A stretch of DNA of 27,392 bases from JBEKZQ01 sp049509675 (GTDB lineage: Bacteria; Planctomycetota; Planctomycetia; Pirellulales; Thermoguttaceae). Shown one piece after another: positions 20,945-27,392 of the stretch. The stretch covers positions 1 through 27,392 of the forward strand of contig JBEKZQ010000044.1 in the NCBI GenBank assembly GCA_049509675.1, given 5' to 3'. Numbering within the stretch: position 1 is the first letter of the stretch; every line of letters starts with the position of its first letter. The position numbers and the translations under genes are program-made. The notes below the pieces were generated by a model, which saw only the letters and a program-made list of their open reading frames with translations, was not told the DNA's origin and ran no database searches.

Positions 20945-22645
20945 ATGAAAGCCCGCAAGCCGATCGGCGGCATTATCCATACGTACCAGCGGTTCGACCC
21001 GCAGAACATCCCCAGCCCGACGCAACCCCCGCCGGACATGCTCTCCAACGCCATGGAACACATGCTGGCCTATGGCGGCACGCGCGACCTGACCGAGGAG
21101 GAACTGGCCCGGGCGATTCGCCTCGACCCGAGCCAGATCGCCGGGCTGGGCCCCAGCCTGGAAGCCTTGATGGAGATGCTCCGCGAGCGGAAACGCAAAA
21201 TCCTCGAGACCTACGAGACGCAACGGGTGAAGGCCGAGGCCTGCCGCGCATTCCACGGCCTGGCCGAAAAAATGAAACCGCCCGAACGGCTCGCACAGCG
21301 ATTCCGCCAACTGGTCGAGGAGGAACAACTCCACGACATCGAGCGGCTCTGGTTCCGCGTGGACGATGAACGCGGCCAGTTCGCCCGGCAGTTGGTGCAG
21401 CTCATCGACCGCCTGGGCAACAAGTACCAGGTCGACGAACTGGCCGCGAAGTACGAGTTCAGCGGGCGTACGGCCATGTCCATTCCCAAGGCGCTGGAAA
21501 TCAAGCAGGAACTGGAGGAGATCGACCGGCTGCTGCGACAACTGGAGGAGGCGGCCAAGACGGCCCAGATCGGCATCATCGACATGGAGGCCCTGGCCGA
21601 ATACGCCGAGTCGGCGGAAGTCGAAAACCTCAACAAGCTGGCCCAGCAAATCGAGCGCTATCTCCGCGATCTGGCCGAACAACAGGGCCTGGAAAGGACC
21701 GCCCGGGGCTACCGGCTCACGCCCAAGGCCTACCGGCTGTTCCAGGGCCAATTGCTCTCCCGGATCTTCAGCGAACTACAGGCCTCGCGGACCGGGCGGC
21801 ACCAGGGGCCCGTCGTCGGCGAGGGCGCCGTCGAGATGCAGCAGACCAAGCCCTACGAGTTCGGCGACTCGCTGGCGGACATGGACATCCCCGCCTCGCT
21901 GGTGAATGCCATGCTGCGCGAAGGCCCGCGCCTGCCCATGCGGCTCAAGGCCGAGGACATCCTCGTTCATCGCACGCGCAACACGCCAAAATGCGCCACG
22001 GCCGTTCTCTTGGACATGAGCGGCTCCATGCGCTACGACGGCCTTTACGTCAACGTCAAGAGAATGGGCTTGGCGCTGGACGGCCTGGTGCGCCGCGAGT
22101 ATCCGGGCGACTGGCTGCAATTCGTCGAGGTCTTCACCTTTGCCAAGCCGCGGCAGGCCGGCGAGATCGCCACGCTCATGCCCAAGCCCGTCACCACCGT
22201 CAACCCCGTGGTGCGGTTGCGGGCCGACATGAGCGACCAGCGCGTGAGCGAGACGCAGATCCCCCCGCACTTCACCAACATCCAGCACGGCTTGCAGGTG
22301 GCGCGGCAACTGTTGGCGGGCCGCGACACGCCCAACCGGCAGATCGTGCTGATCACCGACGGGCTGCCCACGGCGCATTTTGAAGGCCGGCACCTGTTCC
22401 TGCTCTATCCGCCCGACCGGCGCACCGAGGAGGCCACGCTCCGCGAGGGCCAACTCTGCCAGCGGGAAGGCATCGTCATAAACATCTTCCTCCTGCAAAG
22501 CTGGTGGCAGTCGAGCGAGGACGTGCAGTTCGCCTATCGCTTGGCCGAATCGACCTCCGGCCGCGTGTTCTTCACCGCCGGCAAAGACCTCGACCGCTAC
22601 GTGGTGTGGGACTACGTGAAGCGGCGCCGCGAAATCCTGGCGTAG
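20945..22645 (+). CDS. VWA-domain protein, partner of the MoxR-like ATPase
   Basis: 566 residues. The first 300 are mostly helical and charged, with a probable coiled coil at about 180-240 (KALEIKQELEEIDRLLRQLE). The C-terminal von Willebrand A domain has a complete metal-ion adhesion site: DMSGSM (357-362, DxSxS) and the later ITDGLP (470-475). No signal peptide or membrane segment is visible, so it should be cytoplasmic. In MoxR/VWA and ChlI/ChlD systems the VWA protein recruits the client and the ATPase drives its remodelling. The gene follows the ATPase at 52 bp in the same direction, separated by the TCTGAAA repeat, and shows no Shine-Dalgarno sequence; it may depend on coupling or a leader-poor start. 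The ATG at 20945 precedes MKARKPIGGIIHTYQRFDP. Confidence 0.88.
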   Translation: MKARKPIGGIIHTYQRFDPQNIPSPTQPPPDMLSNAMEHMLAYGGTRDLTEEELARAIRLDPSQIAGLGPSLEALMEMLRERKRKILETYETQRVKAEACRAFHGLAEKMKPPERLAQRFRQLVEEEQLHDIERLWFRVDDERGQFARQLVQLIDRLGNKYQVDELAAKYEFSGRTAMSIPKALEIKQELEEIDRLLRQLEEAAKTAQIGIIDMEALAEYAESAEVENLNKLAQQIERYLRDLAEQQGLERTARGYRLTPKAYRLFQGQLLSRIFSELQASRTGRHQGPVVGEGAVEMQQTKPYEFGDSLADMDIPASLVNAMLREGPRLPMRLKAEDILVHRTRNTPKCATAVLLDMSGSMRYDGLYVNVKRMGLALDGLVRREYPGDWLQFVEVFTFAKPRQAGEIATLMPKPVTTVNPVVRLRADMSDQRVSETQIPPHFTNIQHGLQVARQLLAGRDTPNRQIVLITDGLPTAHFEGRHLFLLYPPDRRTEEATLREGQLCQREGIVINIFLLQSWWQSSEDVQFAYRLAESTSGRVFFTAGKDLDRYVVWDYVKRRREILA

Positions 22646-22792
22646 TTGAGAGTCGAGTCCGACGCAAAGGGGTCAGGTCCATGTTTTCGGTCATCAGTCA
22701 GGCCAAATGGCAATGCCTATCAGCCGAAAAATGGACCAGACCCCGACTTTGCAGTTCTCCTGGCCCGAGCCCCCGACCCTTGACTCTCAACT
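22644..22792. repeat. Nested inverted repeats between the VWA and RHH genes
   Basis: The outer arms AGTTGAGAGTC (22644-22654) and GACTCTCAACT (22782-22792) are perfect, and overlap the last bases of both converging genes. Inside, 22669-22690 (GGGGTCAGGTCCAT...TTTTCGG) pairs imperfectly with 22724-22744 (CCGAAAAATGGACC...GACCCC), forming a 76-bp REP-like unit. The inner unit is similar in style to the element at 8783-8901. Its location between convergent genes suits a two-way terminator. Confidence 0.75.
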
Positions 22793-23020
22793 CTCGACTT
22801 GCCTGACGATGCGGGGAAACGGCATTCCGCGGCAGGCCTCCAGGCGGGCGATCTCACGCACCACGGCCTCTTCGACAAGCTGCGACAAAGTCAGGCCCGA
22901 GGTCCACTCGACCGCATCGCGGGCCCGCCCCAGAACCTCGGGCGACAAACGCACGCGGACCGCCGACTTGGAGTCCGGCGGCCCGCTCTGGCAATCAGTC
23001 TTCACTGCGACTTGGTTCAT
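22787..23020 (-). CDS. Small ribbon-helix-helix (RHH) protein
   Basis: 77 residues. The core VRVRLSPEVLGRARDAVEW (22-40) followed by TSGLTLSQLVEEAVVREIAR reads as a beta strand and two helices, the layout of CopG/Arc/ParG-type RHH DNA-binding proteins. The end (RGMPFPRIVRQVES) is a short basic tail. RHH proteins act as dimers, often as antitoxins, partition regulators or autorepressors. No toxin gene is adjacent, so it looks solitary; the nearest genes are VWA (convergent) and a PEP-CTERM gene upstream in the same direction. The ribosome-binding site is weak, and the start at 23020 is uncertain. The last codons run into the outer inverted repeat. Confidence 0.68.
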   Translation of the reverse strand: MNQVAVKTDCQSGPPDSKSAVRVRLSPEVLGRARDAVEWTSGLTLSQLVEEAVVREIARLEACRGMPFPRIVRQVES

Positions 23021-23052
23021 CGTACAGCCTGCCCGAGACTAAGACGCAACCA

Positions 23053-23111
23053 TTGTGGTGCAGGCGTCTCGCCTGCATCTTTTCGGGCAGGCGCCCGCGC
23101 CTGCACCACAA
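23053..23111. repeat. 59-bp palindromic element with perfect 14-bp inverted ends
   Basis: TTGTGGTGCAGGCG (23053-23066) is the exact reverse complement of 23098-23111. Two further hairpins lie inside (GCAGGCG-TCT-CGCCTGC and GCAGGCGC-CC-GCGCCTGC), so alternative folds compete. It starts nine bases beyond the PEP-CTERM stop on the minus strand and can serve as its terminator. It looks like a dispersed planctomycete-type repeat. Confidence 0.8.
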
Positions 23112-23119
23112 AAAGACGC

Positions 23120-24391
23120 CTAACGACCGGCCTGCGGAAGCAGTTGGGTAATCAGGCCCGAAGACATGCGGTTACGGCGGCCGCTGCGCTGCGTGGGGCT
23201 TCTCTTGCCGGTCCGCGGCATGCGCCAGCCATAGATTGCCAGGCCGGCGAGGCCCACGCCCAACAGCGACAACGTGGCTGGTTCCGGGACCACGGCGAAT
23301 TCGCCGGCATGGTCCACGATGGCCCACACCACGCTCTCGTCGAGTCCGCTAACCGGGTCGATGCTAGACGAAACACCCCAGGTGCCTCGATACTTCGCCA
23401 ACAAACTGGGTGTGTCAGCAATCGGATACCCCACAGTGCTACTCCCGCTACCCATCACGCTGGTGACGAACTGCTGGAATGTGCCGTGATAGGGGGCTGG
23501 TACGATGTTGCCGCTCGCGTCGGTGTAGAGGCCGGTGCCGACGTAGCACAGGCTTCCAAACCCCGGGTGGCCAGGCATTTGGTCGCCAGGGGCGGCGGGG
23601 TCTATCGCATTGTTCGTTACGGCATTCGCCCATTTGAGAGTGGTCGGATTAAGCCCGCCAAGGTACAGGGTGTTGTCGTTGGAATCCGCAGTCTCATCGC
23701 TCCCCGGCTCTATTGCGTGGCTGTAGTCCATCTGCATGACATAGCTGAACACCGGGGCCGGGGCGCCAATGGTCGTGCTGGCGATATCCACGAGGGCCAC
23801 GTCGCTCACCAGGTGTTGTTCTCCCGGCGGCAACATCGGGTTCGCCGGGTTCTGTTGTCGCTCGCCGGCGACACGCGTCCGCAGAGCCAGCGACACGTTG
23901 CAGCGGGCACTGGGGGTGCCGGCCATGATTTCCGCTCGCGTGTTCAACTGGTTCCCGGGAACATCGGCGCCGATCGTCGTCGTCCCCAAGTCGGAGACTG
24001 CCAGGCGGGCTTGATGGTACTGCGGGTATGTCGCCGAGGGGGTATAGTCGCCAAAGTGGTAGCCGGGATCCATCGTGAACTGGTTCTTCGGCCCGAAGTT
24101 GGCGTCGATCGGCGCGACGTTGCCGTCGCTGCCGGCCCTGGCCGAGTAGTAGACGAAGCCCTGTTTCCAACCCATGGGCTGAAAGTAACTATTCCACCAG
24201 GGATCGCCGTAGACCGGATTGGTATTCTGGATCTGGAGCGTGGGATCGGCATGGAGCCATGGCGGGGCAGTCGAGGGGCTTTGTGCCGAGGCCATGCTTT
24301 GGACCGCCAATACGGCGATGCCGGCTACCAACAGCAAGGTTGAATATCGCGCTAGATCCGCCCATCGCAAGGCAACACGTCGGTTAGTCAT
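23120..24391 (-). CDS. PEP-CTERM sorting-domain protein of unknown function
   Basis: 423 residues with an N-terminal signal peptide (hydrophobic 18-34, ending MASAQ) and a C-terminal sorting signal: VVPEPATLSLLGVGLAGLAI (367-386), then YGWRMPRTGKR. I recognise no domain in the secreted body; it is rich in Pro, Gly, Thr and Asn and contains VWAIVDHAGEF just before the PEP motif, a layout seen in planctomycete PEP-CTERM proteins. It should be processed by the exosortase encoded about 20 kb away. Unusually, about 27 residues (SPTQRSG ... LLPQAGR) follow the basic cluster, where these proteins normally end. GGAG lies 6 nt before the ATG. Gene body and promoter are otherwise unremarkable. Confidence 0.85.
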   Translation of the reverse strand: MTNRRVALRWADLARYSTLLLVAGIAVLAVQSMASAQSPSTAPPWLHADPTLQIQNTNPVYGDPWWNSYFQPMGWKQGFVYYSARAGSDGNVAPIDANFGPKNQFTMDPGYHFGDYTPSATYPQYHQARLAVSDLGTTTIGADVPGNQLNTRAEIMAGTPSARCNVSLALRTRVAGERQQNPANPMLPPGEQHLVSDVALVDIASTTIGAPAPVFSYVMQMDYSHAIEPGSDETADSNDNTLYLGGLNPTTLKWANAVTNNAIDPAAPGDQMPGHPGFGSLCYVGTGLYTDASGNIVPAPYHGTFQQFVTSVMGSGSSTVGYPIADTPSLLAKYRGTWGVSSSIDPVSGLDESVVWAIVDHAGEFAVVPEPATLSLLGVGLAGLAIYGWRMPRTGKRSPTQRSGRRNRMSSGLITQLLPQAGR

Positions 24392-25239
24392 CGCTCCAGC
24401 TCCCTTTCACGTTTCGCCAGTCGAGTGCCTGGTTTACAATGTTATTTGGTCTGTCACCAACAACGGCCCAGCAGGATTCCTTCGGCTATTCCGCTGTTCA
24501 AGTCCTTGTTTCCGCTCTCCGGCTATCCATTTTTCTCGGCATACGCAGCCGAATTTGCGCTCGTTTCTATACAAATGTTCAGTTGTATGTTGCACACTTC
24601 TCTAATCATCGTTCACATTCGTTTTCGCGAACTTCTTAACGTGCGGGAAAAAAACTAAGGCCGAGAGAACAAAAGAACCGCGTCCAGTCGAGACAGCTCT
24701 CGGCGCACATACCCCGCGCCGAATGTTCGCGTCAGACGACCCGTTCCTGGGCAAATGCGACAATCTTGGCTGACCCCACTACGCCCGAATTCGCTGGTTG
24801 TCAGGGATTGATGCGCATCGCGCTGCCTCGTTTTGTGGCCTTACCAAAAACAATCGGGCAATGAACTATCAAAGTTATACCAAGAGTTGCGGAACTGTCA
24901 AGTTAATTGCAGGGTCGCGACGAAGATTTTCACAAAACCATCCTGTCGGGTGCGCCAACTTTTTTTGACGATTAGTTTCGCCCCCCTGGAGTAATTCACC
25001 ACGGATGGCACGGATCGCACATAAGGCCAAGGGCCAGGGATGATCACGCAAAGGCGCCAAGGCGCAAAGACGCGAAGGAAGGCAGGGGCAGATCGACAGA
25101 AATATGACTGGACAGGAAAATGGATGTCTTGCCGATCTTCCTGTCCGTTACCCGATTTCCGGGTTGGAGCGTCAAGTCCTCCGCTTTTTTCTGCCCGGAA
25201 AGCTGGTAGAATAGGCCCATATTGAGGCAAGGGCAAAGC
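24392..25239. other. Gene-free, AT-richer region
   Basis: About 850 bp without a supportable gene; the frames present have no ribosome-binding sites or recognisable motifs. The stretch 24420-25000 is clearly richer in A and T than its surroundings. It holds an 8-bp inverted repeat (GCCGAGAG, 24660-24667; CTCTCGGC, 24697-24704) and the CGCAAAGGCG-type iterated tract at about 25040-25080. Leaders and promoters of both flanking genes must lie here, but no convincing -35/-10 pair was found. Confidence 0.55.
25040..25080. repeat. Iterated ACGCAAAGGCGCC / AAGGCGCAAAGACGCG tract
   Basis: Imperfect tandem words around GCGCAAAG and GCGCCAAGG. The type, together with CACCACGGATGGCACGGATCGCA just before it, resembles short iterated intergenic tracts common in environmental bacterial genomes. 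No coding or terminator role is evident. Confidence 0.55.
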
Positions 25240-27321
25240 ATGGCGTCATTCCCCGTGGAACCGAAGGCGGGCCAATCCACCCCTCTACGGTGCCATCGCA
25301 AGAATACGGTGGCGGTAGCCTCCGTCTGTGCCGCCCTGCTGCTGGCCATCGGCTTGGTATTCGGCCAAACCGTGCGGCACGACTTCGTCAATTACGACGA
25401 CCCCGCCTACGTTTCGGAGAACCCGCACATCAACGCGGGCCTGACCGGGCAAGGCATTGCTTGGGTTTTCAGCCACGTTCACGCGAACAATTGGCACCCG
25501 CTGACCTCGATTTCCCACATGCTGGACTGTCAGTGCTACGGCCTGTGGGCGGGCGGCCACCATCTCACCAGTGTCCTGCTGCACGCCGCCACCGCGGTCC
25601 TGCTTTTCTTGGTGCTGGTGCGAATGACGGGCGATCTGTGGCCCAGCGCGTGCGCCGCGGCACTCTTTGCCATCCATCCCCTGCGCGTGGAATCGGTGGC
25701 CTGGGTGGCCGAGCGGAAGGACGTGCTGAGCGGCTTGTTCTTCATGCTCACGCTGGCCGCCTATGTCCGTTACGTCCGCCGCCCATTTTCACCGGCCAAT
25801 TATCTGACCGTTCTGGCGATGTTCGCCTTGGGACTGCTCTCAAAACCGATGTTGGTGACGGTCCCCTTTGTGCTCCTGCTCTTGGACTACTGGCCGTTGG
25901 CGCGATTCGGTGCGTCGGCCTCTGCCGCGTCGGCCTCGGCCGAGGGAAACATTGCGGCCGGCGCTGCCGGCCGTTTCCGCGGCGCCCGGCCCCTGCTCAT
26001 CGAAAAAATTCCACTGCTGTTGCTGAGCATGGTTTCCTGCGCCGTCACATTTTTTGCCCAGAAACGAGCATTAGGGGTGGGCCAACGCTTTCCGCTGCCG
26101 TGCCGAGTCGAAAATGCACTGGTTGCCTATGCGGCCTATGTTGTCCAGTTGTTCCACCCCGTGAAATTGGTGGTCTTCTACCCCCATGCGGTTGAAGGGC
26201 TTCCGCTGGCGCAGGTAGCCGGGGCCGTATTGCTGCTCTCCGCCGTGAGTGGACTGGCGCTGGCGGCGCGACGCACGCGGCCCTATCTGCTCGTGGGCTG
26301 GCTATGGTACCTGGGGATGCTCGTGCCGGTGATCGGGCTGGTCCAGGTGGGACGCCAGGCCATGGCCGACCGCTATACCTATCTTCCGCAGATCGGGCTG
26401 TCGCTGGCTCTGATTTGGGAAGCGGCCCGTCTGTGCCGCGAGCGGCCCGAGCGGCGCCCTCTGTTCGTCGCGGCCTCAGTTCTGATCGGTCTGTGCCTGA
26501 TTGTTTGTGCCTGGCGGCAAACGTCGTATTGGAAGAGCGACGAAACGCTTTGGGCGTACACTTCGGCTTGCACCACGAACAACGCCGTCGCCCACTATGG
26601 GCTCGGCGGCGTCTTCAGTCGTTCGGGACGCCTCGACGACGCACTCGCCGAGTTCAGGCAGGCGCTGGCCATCCAGCCCGTGTACCCCGACGCAAACGTC
26701 CATTGCGGCCTGCTTCTGTTGAAGAAAGGGCTGACGGACGAAGCGATCGCGGAGTTCCAAAAGGCCTTGGACATCGAGCCGGAACACGCCCATGCCCACA
26801 GTAACCTCGGCTACGTTCTGGCCCTGCGAGGGCGCAGCGACGAGGCGATGGAGCATTGCCGGAAGGCATTGGAAGTCTGGCCCGAATGCACCGACGCCCA
26901 TCATAACCTGAGCGTGCTGCTGGCCGAACAGGGCAAATGGCTGGAATCGCTGGCCCAGTCGCGCGAAGCGCTGCGGTATTGCCCCCAAAGCATCTCGTTT
27001 CTCAATGCAACGGCCCGGACCCTGGCAACGTGTCCTGACGCACAAGTCCGCAATGGGGCTGAGTCGGTCACGCTCGCCGAACGGGCGATCGCGCTTTCCC
27101 CAATAGAAGATCCCGATCTGTTGGATACTTTGGCTGCCGCCTACGCGGAAGCGGGCCGATTCGACGAAGCGGTCCAAACCGCCGCCCGAGCCCTGAAGTT
27201 GGCTTCCGCCGAAAAGCAGAACGCTTTGGCCGACGCCGTTCGGGAGCGGCTCAAACTCTACCGCGCACGCAAGCCCTTCCGCATATCCCGAAAGGGTCTC
27301 GATAAAGCGGGGGAACACTAA
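25240..27321 (+). CDS. TMTC-like membrane protein: GT-C glycosyltransferase-type N-terminus with C-terminal TPRs
   Basis: 693 residues. The ATG at 25240 has AAGGG 6 nt upstream; an in-frame TTG at 25222 is less likely. The N-terminal 420 residues carry about 10 hydrophobic segments. HDFVNYDDPAYV (48-59) places an acidic pair (D53-D54) in the first extracytoplasmic loop, as in GT-C glycosyltransferases, and HPLRVESVAWVAERKDVLSG (146-165) matches a signature of TMTC-type proteins. From about 447 there are four to five tetratricopeptide repeats (such as GRLDDALAEFRQALAIQP and DEAIAEFQKALDIEPEHAHA). TMTC proteins in animals are O-mannosyltransferases; in bacteria the activity is mostly untested. 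It would glycosylate or organise envelope proteins, which is inference. No partner gene is visible before the window end. Confidence 0.85.
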   Translation: MASFPVEPKAGQSTPLRCHRKNTVAVASVCAALLLAIGLVFGQTVRHDFVNYDDPAYVSENPHINAGLTGQGIAWVFSHVHANNWHPLTSISHMLDCQCYGLWAGGHHLTSVLLHAATAVLLFLVLVRMTGDLWPSACAAALFAIHPLRVESVAWVAERKDVLSGLFFMLTLAAYVRYVRRPFSPANYLTVLAMFALGLLSKPMLVTVPFVLLLLDYWPLARFGASASAASASAEGNIAAGAAGRFRGARPLLIEKIPLLLLSMVSCAVTFFAQKRALGVGQRFPLPCRVENALVAYAAYVVQLFHPVKLVVFYPHAVEGLPLAQVAGAVLLLSAVSGLALAARRTRPYLLVGWLWYLGMLVPVIGLVQVGRQAMADRYTYLPQIGLSLALIWEAARLCRERPERRPLFVAASVLIGLCLIVCAWRQTSYWKSDETLWAYTSACTTNNAVAHYGLGGVFSRSGRLDDALAEFRQALAIQPVYPDANVHCGLLLLKKGLTDEAIAEFQKALDIEPEHAHAHSNLGYVLALRGRSDEAMEHCRKALEVWPECTDAHHNLSVLLAEQGKWLESLAQSREALRYCPQSISFLNATARTLATCPDAQVRNGAESVTLAERAIALSPIEDPDLLDTLAAAYAEAGRFDEAVQTAARALKLASAEKQNALADAVRERLKLYRARKPFRISRKGLDKAGEH

Positions 27322-27392
27322 TCCCCGCTGATTCCCGCTAATCGGTCTTCATTAGTGCGAATTAGTGTGAATTAGTGTTCCTTAAGGAGTTG
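27322..27392. repeat. Iterated ATTAGTG words after the TPR gene
   Basis: Three near-identical units (CATTAGTGCGA, ATTAGTGTGA, ATTAGTGTTC) follow CCGCTGATTCCCGCTAATC directly after the stop. They extend toward the window edge, so the full length is unknown. They resemble the other iterated-word tracts in this window. Confidence 0.6.

Noticed and set aside
19501..21063. 520-codon minus-strand frame opposite the AAA+ ATPase, and a 514-codon plus frame (22799-24343) opposite the second PEP-CTERM gene
   Set aside because: Shadows; low-complexity His/Gln/Asp-rich readings without motifs.
22787..23020. Toxin-antitoxin module with the RHH protein
   Set aside because: No adjacent small ORF with toxin features on either side; only palindromic elements and the VWA and PEP-CTERM genes.

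Overview
The window looks like a planctomycete chromosome segment, probably Pirellulales-like, with high GC. The signs are an exosortase/PEP-CTERM system, a sigma factor translationally coupled to a Ser/Thr kinase with a multi-pass membrane C-terminus, a TMTC-like membrane/TPR protein, a MoxR/VWA pair, and many palindromic or iterated-word repeats between genes. This assignment rests on gene content and style; no 16S gene or database search supports it.

Layout. Positions 1-8502 (minus strand) form an exopolysaccharide/exosortase block: a large PEP-CTERM protein (subtilisin-like domain plus autotransporter-type beta-strand repeats), a NusG/RfaH-like factor whose start overlaps it, an exosortase, a Wzz-BY-kinase fusion, and the first 62 codons of an EpsI-like protein cut by the window edge. 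Positions 8922-13412 carry sugar-precursor and envelope genes: UDP-glucose 6-dehydrogenase (minus) diverging from a polysaccharide deacetylase and glmS (plus). Positions 13440-19359 hold regulators: a membrane Ser/Thr kinase and its ATGA-coupled sigma factor (minus), then divergently an ECF sigma factor and a primary-type sigma-70 gene broken by an internal deletion and frameshift just before region 4. Positions 19471-22645 are a MoxR/ChlI-like AAA+ ATPase and a VWA protein. Positions 22787-24391 (minus) hold a small ribbon-helix-helix protein and a second PEP-CTERM protein. After an approximately 850-bp AT-richer gene-free stretch, a GT-C/TPR membrane protein occupies 25240-27321.

How the genes fit together. 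Ugd supplies UDP-glucuronate and GlmS supplies glucosamine-6-phosphate for surface polymers. The BY-kinase/Wzz protein would control polymer export and the NusG-like factor would support transcription of the long cluster. The exosortase with its EpsI-like partner would process PEP-CTERM proteins, of which two candidate substrates are in the window. The kinase/sigma pair and the ECF/sigma-70 pair are separate signalling modules.

The most distinctive features are the broken sigma-70, the proposed Asp-to-Glu change in the subtilisin-like PEP-CTERM protein, an exact 33-bp repeat inside that gene, a 21-bp tandem duplication in the BY-kinase tail, and at least seven different palindromic or iterated repeats in intergenic DNA. 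I did not find a clearly new defence or mobile system, and there are no transposases, tRNAs, rRNAs or CRISPR arrays that I can support.
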